Source: Lentilactobacillus senioris DSM 24302 = JCM 17472 (GTDB taxonomy: Bacteria; Bacillota; Bacilli; Lactobacillales; Lactobacillaceae). From it: a stretch of 64,000 nt of DNA. Within the stretch, counting starts at the first letter, position 1. Each line of letters opens with the position of its first letter. Location of the stretch: assembly GCF_001436555.1 (NCBI RefSeq), contig NZ_AYZR01000008.1, positions 494,753 through 558,752 of the forward strand, written 5' to 3'. Positions 18,493 to 26,378 of this stretch are shown piece after piece. Below the pieces are notes generated by a model that worked only from the letters and a program-made list of their open reading frames with translations, was not told where the DNA came from and ran no database searches. Position numbers and translations under genes: made by a program.

Positions 18493-18609
18493 TTACTTCT
18501 TAGATGCTAAATGTTTACTATTTTCCTTAATGGACGTTGAGCTATCGACATAAATCTGAATAAGGCCAGCAATAACTGAAACTGAAATAATAACAATTAC
18601 GAATCCCAC
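18493..18609 (-). CDS. Small membrane peptide (38 residues), unknown
   Basis: A short frame with GTG start, 8 nt after GGAGG. The product opens MGFVIVIISVSVIAGLIQIY, one clear membrane helix, followed by a polar tail VDSSTSIKENSKHLASKK rich in lysine. It has its own promoter (18658-18686) and its own terminator (18465-18487), so it looks like an independent gene. Size and layout recall single-helix peptides such as type I toxin peptides or small membrane regulators, but I recognise no specific family and see no clear antisense RNA promoter. Function unknown. Confidence 0.6.
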   Translation of the reverse strand: MGFVIVIISVSVIAGLIQIYVDSSTSIKENSKHLASKK

Positions 18610-18657
18610 AACTTCCACCTCCAAAAATTAAACTCCCAGAACAATTAGGATAATATC

Positions 18658-18686
18658 ATTATCTAGGATAAAGCCCTTGAATTCAA
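18658..18686 (-). promoter_or_regulatory. Promoter of the small membrane-peptide gene
   Basis: TTGAAT (18681-18686) and GATAAT (18658-18663) with exactly 17 bp between them on the minus strand, about 50 nt before the GTG start. Confidence 0.7.
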
Positions 18687-18866
18687 TTATGATGACTAAA
18701 TATTAACGCAACTTAAGAAAACCGGGATTTCCTTAAGCAAATCATAATAAGTTAATAGGTTTTATGGAACAATATATAGATAAGTCACTGCCAAATTACT
18801 GCCAAATGATTTCAAAAACTATGTAAATCTATGGGAAATTGCGTTAATTTAAAAAATTACACAAAC
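18687..18866. other. Gene-free stretch with inverted repeats next to tRNA-Arg
   Basis: No convincing gene. Visible structure: TTAACGCAA near 18703 and its inverse TTGCGTTAA near 18839-18847 bracket about 145 bp. Inside is CTTAAG repeated on both sides of AAAACCGGGATTTC, and ACTGCCAAAT occurs twice in tandem near 18786. On the minus strand a fragment reads FLKSFGSNLAVTYLYIVP then stop, which may be the tail of a lost gene. The stretch lies beyond the 3' end of tRNA-Arg, a common integration site. Confidence 0.4.
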
Positions 18867-18871
18867 AAAAA

Positions 18872-18913
18872 AATAAGCTCAATCCCTTTATGTATAAAGG
18901 ATTAAGCTTATTT
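18872..18913. terminator. Terminator downstream of tRNA-Arg
   Basis: AATAAGCT-AATCC-TTTAT pairs with ATAAAGGATT-AGCTTATT around a short loop, with A/T runs on both sides. It ends the tRNA transcript on the minus strand. Confidence 0.8.
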
Positions 18914-18949
18914 TTTAAATTACTTATGTGAAGCTATATTATTCTCAGA

Positions 18950-19023
18950 TGTCGCAGGAGAGATTCGAACCCTCGACCTACGGTTTAGAAGACCGTTGCT
19001 CTATCCAGCTGAGCTACTGCGAC
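18950..19023 (-). tRNA. tRNA-Arg (UCU)
   Basis: The 74-nt cloverleaf has acceptor GTCGCAG/CTGCGAC, D-arm AGCTCAGCTGGATAGAGC, anticodon stem ACGGT/ACCGT with loop CTTCTAA (anticodon TCT), and T-loop GGTTCGAATC. CCA is not encoded. It reads AGA/AGG arginine codons. Confidence 0.96.
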
Positions 19024-19035
19024 AAATCATCTTAT

Positions 19036-19064
19036 ATTATAAGTAAGAAATGATTAACCGTCAA
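19036..19064 (-). promoter_or_regulatory. tRNA-Arg promoter
   Basis: TTGACG (19059-19064), 17-bp spacer, TATAAT (19036-19041) on the minus strand, ending 12 bp before the tRNA. A strong sigma-A promoter. Confidence 0.85.
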
Positions 19065-19102
19065 TAACAAATTAACTTTCTAGAGCAAAAAGTTTTTAAC
19101 CT

Positions 19103-19642
19103 CTAATAATTGTTCTGTTGGCGTTCAAAATTTAATTGATTTTTTTGTTGAAAAGCAGCTTGAATTTGCTCTGGACTGAACTGAAAATCGACTAACCCTA
19201 ATTTCAAGAATAAGTGCCATGCATGAGCAAAGCTACTTTGATCATGATTAAAGTAGCTCTTAAATAACATCTGTTTCAAAATCAAATACTGCTTGTCTAA
19301 AAATTGCTCTGGCTTTTTAGCGGCAATGGCAGTTAACTGATCTTGGGAATCCAAAATAACGGCCGTCCATTTTTTCAAACTAGCCAGCAATAAAAAGAAA
19401 TCAAATGCATCACAATACTCAACCAACAAAGTTTCTTCCGGAGTTTTTCCTTCATCATGCTTACCACGATGAGTTTTCCAAACTTTAAACCACTCAGAAG
19501 TATTAGCCACTTCTGCTAGTTCCACATCCAACGCAACGTAAGCATTAGCTAAACGGCGTTCCGGATTCCAACTCAATCCCTTTTGTTGTTCGATACTTCG
19601 ATTTAAATTTACCGAAGCCATTAACATTTGCTTTAAATCCAT
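19103..19642 (-). CDS. Dimeric (all-alpha) dUTPase-like protein
   Basis: A 179-residue protein of the all-alpha NTP pyrophosphatase fold. The metal-binding helix pairs are visible: DVELAEVANTSEWFKVWK and LLVEYCDAFDFFLLLASLKKW, matching the ExxE ... ExxD pattern of dimeric dUTPases (dUTPase_2 type). The likely reaction is dUTP to dUMP and pyrophosphate, which keeps uracil out of DNA. It is the last gene of a three-gene run with two unrecognised genes upstream (9 nt gap). The fold call is firm; substrate is inferred. Confidence 0.8.
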   Translation of the reverse strand: MDLKQMLMASVNLNRSIEQQKGLSWNPERRLANAYVALDVELAEVANTSEWFKVWKTHRGKHDEGKTPEETLLVEYCDAFDFFLLLASLKKWTAVILDSQDQLTAIAAKKPEQFLDKQYLILKQMLFKSYFNHDQSSFAHAWHLFLKLGLVDFQFSPEQIQAAFQQKNQLNFERQQNNY

Positions 19643-19650
19643 AATTGCTC

Positions 19651-20583
19651 CTAACCAAACGTATATGAATCAGCCAAAATAGCTAAGCTCTTATTATTTC
19701 TCAGATACCATTCACGAATAAATGGGTAATCTAATAATAAATCTAACCAACTTTCTTTTTGCTGTTCATCATGTACTAAAGCTCCCCACTTAGGTAAGTC
19801 TTCACTACCAGAATTCATCACGGTTAGTGTAATATCGTGGTCTAATTCCAAAACTGCTTCATCCTTAGGGCCTGACATCAACATGTAGTCGCTCTTAGCT
19901 GCGTCAACAAACAATTGATCCAAAATATCACGATCGATATCTCCAGCCGCAAAGGCGTAAAACTCACCGTTAACACTATCCAAAATGTTAAAGTCGACTT
20001 TAAAGCCAAAGTTTTCTTTTAAAATTTTGGCAAAATCAACTAAAACACTGACAGCATTTTTAATGTTAGCTGTTTCGGTACCTTCTAGGGTAACCACAAA
20101 GTAATTAACTAAGGCATCACTATTAAATAAAACTTCTTTTTTCTGTAAGTTTAAATAAAACAATGGTTGGTGGTTTCTAGTTGCAGCAAAGAAGAAGCCA
20201 CTACGGTTTTTAGGAGACTTAAAGAATGAGAAGTTGTCTTCGTTTAATAACTTGAACCGCCCTTGTAATTTTTCTACCCGCTTAACTTCATTAACAGCAA
20301 AATTACGTGGAATTTGCTTTAACTGTAGCATTCTATCCATGAAGATAAGTTGGACATCTTCATCTGAATATTGGTGGGGAAAGGTAACAAATTCAGAATC
20401 TAGCTGAAAATCAGTCAACCCGATGGCAGCAGTTAGTAATTCATTAGAATCTTGAGTATTGCAAAGAGTAGTAAATAGTTCTACATACTCATCCCCCCGC
20501 TTTAAACCTCTGCTAATCGCATCGCTATAACGAGTTAAAGAATCGGTACTAGAAATAATTTTAGATTCAGTTTCTTTAGTCAT
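19651..20583 (-). CDS. Unknown protein, second gene of an unrecognised pair
   Basis: 310 residues, soluble and acidic, with no signal peptide, membrane helix or motif that I recognise. The first 90 residues look helical; the centre (FFFAATRNHQPLFYLNLQKKEVLF) looks like beta structure. The frame could begin two codons earlier, but AGGTG fits the ATG at 20583. Its start overlaps the stop of the upstream coiled-coil gene, so the two are translationally coupled and probably act together. Function unknown. Confidence 0.75.
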   Translation of the reverse strand: MTKETESKIISSTDSLTRYSDAISRGLKRGDEYVELFTTLCNTQDSNELLTAAIGLTDFQLDSEFVTFPHQYSDEDVQLIFMDRMLQLKQIPRNFAVNEVKRVEKLQGRFKLLNEDNFSFFKSPKNRSGFFFAATRNHQPLFYLNLQKKEVLFNSDALVNYFVVTLEGTETANIKNAVSVLVDFAKILKENFGFKVDFNILDSVNGEFYAFAAGDIDRDILDQLFVDAAKSDYMLMSGPKDEAVLELDHDITLTVMNSGSEDLPKWGALVHDEQQKESWLDLLLDYPFIREWYLRNNKSLAILADSYTFG

Positions 20584-21475
20584 TAGCATTCACCTGGTCT
20601 TTCTCATCAGTATTGTCACCGAGGCTTCGCAGGTATTTTTGGTAAAGTTGGTCATTACTCTTGGTAAAGTCTTCAAAGCTACCAAAAATTTGTTTGATGC
20701 TTTGCCGTTCAAATCCTAAGATGGTTTCTTCCTTAGAAAGTTTTAAAATTTCAGTTTCATTTTTCTTAATCTGCTTGCTAGCGTCCGCAGCTTGTTGATC
20801 TAAATTCAACAATGATTGTAATTGATTTTCTAATTCTTGTTTTTCTTCTTTAACCCTTGCTGATTCCCAAGGCATTGCTGACTTATTATCATAATCTCTT
20901 AGTTGATCTTGGAGTTGCCGCTTTTGAACATCTCGTTGATCTTGTTCAGCTACCAATTGGTTTAAACGTTCCGTATCATCAGCTAAATGATGCATCTGAG
21001 GTGCGTTAACTTGCTGGTTATTAGCTTCCAAGCGGAAAGATTGGGCTAACTTATCGTATTCTTCTTCGTTGAATTCAAAAGCGACGTTAATAACATCTAA
21101 CTTTCCGAATAAGCGATGATCCCACCAATTACCGAAATAAATGTCAAATTGTCCTAATTCATATTCATGGTAGTAAAAGAAAGGATATTCTTTTCCCAAA
21201 AAATCAATCAGCTTATAACTAAGGTGGTGGCTTAATTCCGCCGTTAAATCCTCAGCCAAAGAAAAATCATAAGTTTCTGTTGATGAGCTAGCAATATCAT
21301 CACCGCTAAATTGATCTAAATATCTTTGATTATTAATTAATTGATAAACGTGTAAATCATTACCGCTTTCGATCGAATTTTGGAGGTCGTTCAAATACTC
21401 CAGTTTTCCATTTAAGGATGCTTTGAGGACTGAACCGTTTTGTCCAAATTGATCGGTACTTTTTTCTTCGACCAT
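20576..21475 (-). CDS. Unknown coiled-coil protein, first gene of an unrecognised pair
   Basis: 299 residues with no membrane helix. The N-terminal half is an alpha/beta-looking region rich in aromatics (FLGKEYPFFYYHEYELGQF). The segment from about 165 to 255 is a charged coiled coil (LNQLVAEQDQRDVQKRQLQ and EEKQELENQLQSLL). ATGs at 21481 and 21475 compete; GAGGA is directly before the first and 8 nt before the second, so I use 21475. Similar Lactobacillus proteins are sometimes labelled SbcC-like from the coiled coil alone, which I do not accept as function. It lies upstream of glnA in the opposite sense of dependence: both are minus strand, but a terminator follows glnA, not this unit. Confidence 0.72.
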   Translation of the reverse strand: MVEEKSTDQFGQNGSVLKASLNGKLEYLNDLQNSIESGNDLHVYQLINNQRYLDQFSGDDIASSSTETYDFSLAEDLTAELSHHLSYKLIDFLGKEYPFFYYHEYELGQFDIYFGNWWDHRLFGKLDVINVAFEFNEEEYDKLAQSFRLEANNQQVNAPQMHHLADDTERLNQLVAEQDQRDVQKRQLQDQLRDYDNKSAMPWESARVKEEKQELENQLQSLLNLDQQAADASKQIKKNETEILKLSKEETILGFERQSIKQIFGSFEDFTKSNDQLYQKYLRSLGDNTDEKDQVNAND

Positions 21476-21595
21476 TGTCATTTCCTCGTTATTTTATTGT
21501 TTTGTGGATACATATTTAATGTTATCTGAATTGTTTATATAAATAAAGACATTTTACTAAAATATTGAGTTTTATTTAAGTAAAAGAATCAATTT

Positions 21596-21642
21596 AAAAA
21601 ATACCCAAAAAGGTTTGTTTTCCAAACACTTTTTGGGTATTT
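21596..21642 (-). terminator. Terminator after glnA
   Basis: AAATACCCAAAAAG pairs with CTTTTTGGGTATTT around an inner TTTG/CAAA stem, with a U-run at 21596-21601 on the minus strand. It ends the glnR-glnA unit. Confidence 0.85.
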
Positions 21643-21652
21643 CTAATACAGA

Positions 21653-22996
21653 CTAATATTTATCTAAATATTGATCGCGTTCCCATTCAGAAACTTGAGT
21701 TCGATAGGAATCATATTCTAGATTTTTAGCTTCCACGAAGCTTTGGCAAAGTCGTTCACCAATTGCGGCCTTCATAACGTCATCCTTAACCAAATCCTTT
21801 AAGGCATTGTGTAAGGTATCTGGTAAGTTTTCAATATGATTTTGTTTCCGTTCAGTTTCACCCATGCTGTAGATGTTACGATCAACACTTTCCACTGGTT
21901 CTAACTTGTTCTTTAAACCATCTAGACCAGCCTCTAGAACTGCAGAAATTGCCAAATATGGATTAGCTGCTGGATCAACACTTCGTAATTCGATTCGGGT
22001 TGAATTACCCCGGGCACTTGGAATTCGAATTAATGGTGAGCGGTTAGATCCTGACCAAGCAACGTAAACTGGAGCTTCATACCCTGGAACCAAACGCTTA
22101 TAAGAGTTAACGATTGGGTTGCAAAGCGCGGTATAAGCACGGGCATGCTTCAATAAACCGCCTAAGAAATGATAAGCAACGTCAGATAATTGCATTTCAC
22201 CGTTTTCATCATAGAAAACATTGCCATTGTCGTCAAACAAAGACATGTTTAAATGCATCCCAGAACCATTAATCCCACTTAGTGGTTTAGGCATAAAGGT
22301 AGCATAAAGACCATACTTTCTAGCTACCGTCTTAACTACCAACTTAAAGGTTTGGATGTTATCAGCCGCTGCTAAAGCATCTTCATACTTAAAGTCGATT
22401 TCGTGTTGACCAGGAGCTACTTCATGGTGAGCAGCTTCAACATCAAAGCCCATTTCTTCCAAGGTCATAACGATTTCGCGCCGACAGTTTTCACCTAAAT
22501 CCATTGGGGCCATATCAAAATAACTACCTTGATCGTTTAGTTGCGTAGTTGGTTGGCCATTTTCATCCATCTTGAAAAGGAAGAATTCTGGTTCCGGACC
22601 AATGTTGAAGTCTTTAAAACCAGCAGCCTTCATGTCCTTAAGCACGCGAATTAAATTATTACGGGGATCTCCTTCAAATGGTTTATGATCAGTAGTATAT
22701 ACTTCACAAATCACTCGAGCGATTTTGCCTCGTTCGGAGCTCCAAGGAAAGACCATCCAAGTAGATAGATCCGGATATAAATACATATCACTTTCTTCAA
22801 TTCGAACGAAACCATCAATAGAAGAGCCATCAAACATCATCTTATTGTTTAAGAGTTTTTCTAATTGGGTAATTGGAACTTCCACGTTTTTAATTGTGCC
22901 AAATAAATCGGTAAACATTAGTCTCAAGAAACTAACATTTTCTTCTTTAACCATTTGTCGAATATCGTCTTTAGTGTAATTATGCTTGGTTGCCAT
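21653..22996 (-). CDS. glnA: Glutamine synthetase, type I-alpha
   Basis: Makes glutamine from glutamate, ammonia and ATP. At 447 residues it matches the short Bacillus-type GSI without the 25-residue adenylylation insert. Visible motifs include [21 protein letters not shown], the glutamate-site NGSGMHLN, the ATP motif [12 protein letters not shown] and the arginine stretch [16 protein letters not shown]. It lies about 40 nt downstream of glnR. In bacilli the feedback-inhibited enzyme also binds GlnR and activates repression. Confidence 0.97.
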   Translation of the reverse strand: MATKHNYTKDDIRQMVKEENVSFLRLMFTDLFGTIKNVEVPITQLEKLLNNKMMFDGSSIDGFVRIEESDMYLYPDLSTWMVFPWSSERGKIARVICEVYTTDHKPFEGDPRNNLIRVLKDMKAAGFKDFNIGPEPEFFLFKMDENGQPTTQLNDQGSYFDMAPMDLGENCRREIVMTLEEMGFDVEAAHHEVAPGQHEIDFKYEDALAAADNIQTFKLVVKTVARKYGLYATFMPKPLSGINGSGMHLNMSLFDDNGNVFYDENGEMQLSDVAYHFLGGLLKHARAYTALCNPIVNSYKRLVPGYEAPVYVAWSGSNRSPLIRIPSARGNSTRIELRSVDPAANPYLAISAVLEAGLDGLKNKLEPVESVDRNIYSMGETERKQNHIENLPDTLHNALKDLVKDDVMKAAIGERLCQSFVEAKNLEYDSYRTQVSEWERDQYLDKY

Positions 22997-23034
22997 TATG
23001 GGCTCCTATCAAATTTAATTTGGTTTGTTAACTT

Positions 23035-23382
23035 CTAATGAAGTGGTTTGTGGTGAGGATTAATTAACCCTCCGCTACGCATTAATTCTGATTGCAATAA
23101 CTTTCTAGCAGCACTATCGGACAATTGGTCCTTAGCCTGCTGTTTATGTTCCAGATGCTTAATATCTTGAATCGTCATTCCACTTTCCAAGTAATCTTTA
23201 ATTAATAATAACCGGTCTATGTCATTTAGCGAGTATAGGCGGTGATTACTAGCACTTCTGTTTGGTGAAATTAATTCCTGACTTTCATAATATCTTATCT
23301 GGCGAGCAGTTAGCCCTGTCAACGTTATTACCGTTCCCATTGGTAGAACGGACATCGATCTGCGTAGTTCTCGTTCACTCAT
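23035..23382 (-). CDS. glnR: Nitrogen regulator GlnR (MerR family)
   Basis: 115-residue repressor of glutamine synthetase. The N-terminal MerR helix-turn-helix contains LTGLTARQIRYYESQELISP. The short C-terminal tail resembles the GS-responsive tail of GlnR. A TTG four codons upstream is inside the ribosome site; GGAGG stands 5 nt before ATG 23382. It is autoregulated through the operator at 23436-23462. Confidence 0.95.
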   Translation of the reverse strand: MSERELRRSMSVLPMGTVITLTGLTARQIRYYESQELISPNRSASNHRLYSLNDIDRLLLIKDYLESGMTIQDIKHLEHKQQAKDQLSDSAARKLLQSELMRSGGLINPHHKPLH

Positions 23383-23405
23383 TACAGCCTCCAAATCTTG
23401 AACTT

Positions 23406-23433
23406 ATGTTACCACTGGTATAGAAAGTGTCAA
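23406..23433 (-). promoter_or_regulatory. glnRA promoter
   Basis: TTGACA (23428-23433) and TAACAT (23406-23411) separated by 16 bp on the minus strand, just upstream of glnR. Confidence 0.75.
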
Positions 23434-23435
23434 GA

Positions 23436-23462
23436 TTTGATGTTAGATAATCTAACATCAAA
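23436..23462 (-). promoter_or_regulatory. GlnR operator
   Basis: A perfect 27-bp inverted repeat with 13-bp arms around one central base. Its core TGTTAGATAATCTAACA (23441-23457) fits the GlnR/TnrA consensus TGTNA-N7-TNACA. It sits directly upstream of the -35, where GlnR can repress glnRA. It follows the miaA stop but has no U-run, so it is not a terminator. Confidence 0.9.
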
Positions 23463-23465
23463 ATA

Positions 23466-24392
23466 TTAATTTTTAGTTAACAGCCAGTTAGCAACATCAG
23501 TCTCTATTTTTGTTAATTCTGCTGGCTGTGCCACTAAATCGTACCAACCATTAACTTTAGTTTTATTTCTAAACCACGTTAACTGGCGCTTAGCATAGTG
23601 CCTGGAGTCCTTTTTGACCTCTGCTACTGCGTTTTCAAGAGTAGAATTACCGTTAAAGTACGGATTAAACTCTCGATAGCCAATCCCCTTACCAGCTGGT
23701 AAACTTTCCCCTCCTTGGTCATACAACCAATGAGCTTCTTTTAGTAACCCAGCTGTCATCATTTGCTCTACTCTGGTATTAATGCGATCATACAATACAG
23801 CACGTTCTGTAGTTAACGTTATTACATATGGATCTATTTCTGGAACATGGTTGGTTTGCTCTAAAATAGAGTGCCCCGTTTTTTCTTTTACTTCAATTGC
23901 CCGAATGATTCGAGAGGTATTAGCCGTGTCAATTTGAGCTGCTGCTAACGAATCAACTTTCTGTAATCTGGACAACAAAGCTATTTTTCCTTGTTGTTCA
24001 GCAATGTCTAACAACTCTGTTCTTAATTGAGAATCAAAGTCATAGTCTCCTCCCAGTTGCAAACCATTTAATAATGCCGATATGTAAAAGCCAGTTCCAC
24101 CCACAATAATTGGTAACTTATTACGTTTACTGATTTCATTAATCGCAGTTTGAGCATCGGTTACAAAATCAGCAACCGAATAACGTTCATTCACATTTTT
24201 AATATTTATTAAATGGTGTGGAATTCCTTGCTGCTCATTTGGCAAGATCTTAGCCGTGCCAATATCTAGCTTTCGATAAACCTGCATAGAATCCCCAGAA
24301 ATGATTTCACCATTAAATTTTTGAGCTAACTTGATAGACAAATCAGTTTTACCTACTGCGGTGGGACCAACAATCACAATTATTTTTTGCAT
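23466..24392 (-). CDS. miaA: tRNA dimethylallyltransferase MiaA
   Basis: Adds dimethylallyl to A37 of tRNAs reading UNN codons. It has 308 residues with P-loop VGPTAVGKTDLS at 7-18, SGDSMQVYRKLDIGTAK and IIVGGTGFYISALL. The C-terminal KKDSRHYAKRQLTWFRNK binds tRNA. In many Firmicutes it is followed by hfq; here glnRA follows, the typical lactobacillus order. Confidence 0.96.
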   Translation of the reverse strand: MQKIIVIVGPTAVGKTDLSIKLAQKFNGEIISGDSMQVYRKLDIGTAKILPNEQQGIPHHLINIKNVNERYSVADFVTDAQTAINEISKRNKLPIIVGGTGFYISALLNGLQLGGDYDFDSQLRTELLDIAEQQGKIALLSRLQKVDSLAAAQIDTANTSRIIRAIEVKEKTGHSILEQTNHVPEIDPYVITLTTERAVLYDRINTRVEQMMTAGLLKEAHWLYDQGGESLPAGKGIGYREFNPYFNGNSTLENAVAEVKKDSRHYAKRQLTWFRNKTKVNGWYDLVAQPAELTKIETDVANWLLTKN

Positions 24393-24491
24393 TTTTTCAC
24401 CTGAATTAGTTGTTTTTTAATCAATTTACTAGATATAACCCCTTAAATAAAGCATAATGGAACTATAGATAAAAGTAAGGAGGGATTATTT

Positions 24492-24668
24492 ATGTCTAAA
24501 TTCGCCAAGGGAATCGTAGTCGGCGTTGTCGGTACCGTAGCTGCGGTAGCCGGTGCCTTACTATCATTCCAAAAAACTGTTGTTGAACCTATTGAAGTTC
24601 AAGAACAAAAGTTTGATGATAACCGAAAGAAAGCTATGCGTAAGAGCCGTTCCGCTCATCATGGCTAA
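24492..24668 (+). CDS. DUF3042 family small protein
   Basis: A 58-residue protein not otherwise annotated by length filters. It begins MSKFAKGIVVGVVGTVAAV, a short hydrophobic helix, and continues KTVVEPIEVQEQKFDDNRKK to a basic tail. This matches DUF3042, a small membrane-anchored family of lactobacilli with unknown role. AAGGAGG precedes the ATG by 7-8 nt, and a terminator follows. Confidence 0.85.
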   Translation: MSKFAKGIVVGVVGTVAAVAGALLSFQKTVVEPIEVQEQKFDDNRKKAMRKSRSAHHG

Positions 24669-24677
24669 TTAATTTAA

Positions 24678-24713
24678 AATAAAGGGTTTGAGCATTTGCT
24701 CAAACCCTTTATT
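24678..24713. terminator. Bidirectional terminator, DUF3042 / rhodanese
   Basis: AATAAAGGGTTTGAGC pairs with GCTCAAACCCTTTATT around TTT-rich loop; it serves both converging genes and overlaps the rhodanese stop. Confidence 0.85.
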
Positions 24714-25122
24714 TATTACTCTTTTTTTCTTTTCCATCCCAGTTTTGGTAGCCAGAATTTAAAATATAAAGTTGGTTATAACCTTTTTTACTTAAGAATA
24801 AAACAGCTCGCTTACTGAGGGTCTTTCCTTGGTCATAAAGGTAAACTGGCAAGTCAGGTCTAATTTGGCGATAGAAGTTTCGAATAGTTGAATATGGAAC
24901 GTTTCTAGCTCCTAAAATATGACCTGCATCAAAATTACTTTTTTCTCGTAAATCAATAATTTGGGCCCGCCGCATTCCGGCCTTAAACTCATCGTTACTT
25001 AAGTATGTGGCCCGCTTTTTAACCCGAGAATTGTCGTAAAGACGGTAACCTAGCCATCCTAATAAAAGCACTACTACAATAATAGCCAACACTTCAGTGC
25101 TGTTTAATGCTGCAATAATCAA
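24709..25122 (-). CDS. Membrane-anchored rhodanese-like protein lacking the active cysteine
   Basis: 137 residues: an N-terminal membrane helix (VLAIIVVVLLLGWLGY) and a rhodanese domain (IIDLREKSNFDAGHILGARN then PYSTI). The active-site loop, normally beginning with Cys, reads VYLYDQGKTLS here, and the protein has no cysteine at all. It cannot act as a classical sulfurtransferase and is probably a binding or regulatory relative. The start is TTG, 7 nt after GGAG. It follows glcK by about 26 nt, an order common in lactobacilli. Confidence 0.88.
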   Translation of the reverse strand: MIIAALNSTEVLAIIVVVLLLGWLGYRLYDNSRVKKRATYLSNDEFKAGMRRAQIIDLREKSNFDAGHILGARNVPYSTIRNFYRQIRPDLPVYLYDQGKTLSKRAVLFLSKKGYNQLYILNSGYQNWDGKEKKSNK

Positions 25123-25148
25123 AAAAATCTCCTCACCTTTGTAAAAAA

Positions 25149-26123
25149 TTAAACGTTCATTGAATTTTTAAATTGCAGAGCTAATGATGCAGCACCGATA
25201 ACTCCAGCATCATTTCCTAACTGAGCTAATTTAATTTTAGTTGAATCTCTAACAGCTGGAAAGGCATTATCTTGGAAATACTTAGTAGTTAATTGGAGTA
25301 ATGTGTTACCAGCATTAGAAACACCACCGCCGATAATAATATTTTCAGGATTAAGAGTATTACCAACGTGCGATAATGCCAATCCTAAATATTTACATAC
25401 TTCATTAACCACTTGATTAGCCAAAATATCACCATGATCAGCTAAGAAAAAGACAGTTTTAGAAGAAATACTTTGGCCGTTATCAATTTGATCTTTCAAC
25501 TGAGAATTACCATGAAATTGATTAGCCATGTCTAAGGCAACATTAACTACCCCAGTTGCAGAAGCATAACGTTCTAAGCAACCTCTCTTACCACAGGTAC
25601 ACAAGAAACCATTAGGTTTAACGGTAATATGACCAATTTCGCCACCTCCACCATTAACTCCGTGGATTAAGTGGCCATCAGCAATAACTCCGCCACCTAC
25701 GCCGGTTCCTAAAGTAACAAAGACAACATTATCTGCTTCACTACCCGCGCCCTTCCAAAATTCACCTAAAGCTGCAGAATTAGCATCGTTTTCTATCACA
25801 AATGGTAATCCTAGCTCTTGTTGAATTTGTTCTCTGACTGGTTGGATAGTTCTCCAATTCAAGTTAAACGCTTCGTTTACTTCTCCAGCATCATTGTCGA
25901 CTGATCCTGGGGTTCCCATTCCAATCCCAGCAAAATCTTCAACAGTAAAATCTTCCTTAGCCATCCGATCCACAATGGACTTAGAAATATTAGGAACAAT
26001 GTGAGAACCTTCATCACTGACATCAGTGGGAATTCTCCATTGTGACAAAATATTGCCATCCATATCTAAAAATGCGAATTTAGTAGTGGTGCCGCCTAAG
26101 TCAATTCCAATTAACTTTTGCAC
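25149..26123 (-). CDS. glcK: ROK-family glucokinase
   Basis: Phosphorylates glucose with ATP. It has 324 residues with GIDLGGTTTKFAF at the start, the sugar-binding ENDANSAALGE, GTGVGGGVI and HG-EIGH motifs, and the ROK zinc motif CTCGKRGCLE. It is coupled to yqgQ, whose stop overlaps the glcK start. Confidence 0.95.
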   Translation of the reverse strand: MQKLIGIDLGGTTTKFAFLDMDGNILSQWRIPTDVSDEGSHIVPNISKSIVDRMAKEDFTVEDFAGIGMGTPGSVDNDAGEVNEAFNLNWRTIQPVREQIQQELGLPFVIENDANSAALGEFWKGAGSEADNVVFVTLGTGVGGGVIADGHLIHGVNGGGGEIGHITVKPNGFLCTCGKRGCLERYASATGVVNVALDMANQFHGNSQLKDQIDNGQSISSKTVFFLADHGDILANQVVNEVCKYLGLALSHVGNTLNPENIIIGGGVSNAGNTLLQLTTKYFQDNAFPAVRDSTKIKLAQLGNDAGVIGAASLALQFKNSMNV

Positions 26124-26338
26124 TAAAGGTCCCTCCCGTTATTTTTTTGCTCTTCAATGCGGTGCTGTTGGGTCAAAACTAATTTCGCTTGAATAAACTC
26201 ATCTTGGGTAATAAGTTGAGCTTGATGGAGATGATCCAACTCCAACGCCATAACCTCAATATCCCAAATTCGTTTTCCAACATATACATAAATGTTAAAT
26301 TTCTTTAGTAGTTGTTGAACGTCATACAGCGTTTTCAT
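26123..26338 (-). CDS. yqgQ: YqgQ (DUF910) family protein
   Basis: 71 residues with the family pattern TLYDVQQLLKKFNIYVYVGKR and MALELDHLHQAQLI. Its fold is a small helical bundle; function unknown. It lies directly before glcK, the same place as in Bacillus. Confidence 0.9.
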   Translation of the reverse strand: MKTLYDVQQLLKKFNIYVYVGKRIWDIEVMALELDHLHQAQLITQDEFIQAKLVLTQQHRIEEQKNNGRDL

Positions 26339-26378
26339 TATCTCACATCCTCACTAAAAATGCTCGTATTTCTGCAAA

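Noticed and set aside
18687-18866. Insertion sequence or MITE suggested by 9-bp inverted repeats
   Set aside because: No target duplication or transposase visible, and no second copy seen in the window; kept only as a possible scar.
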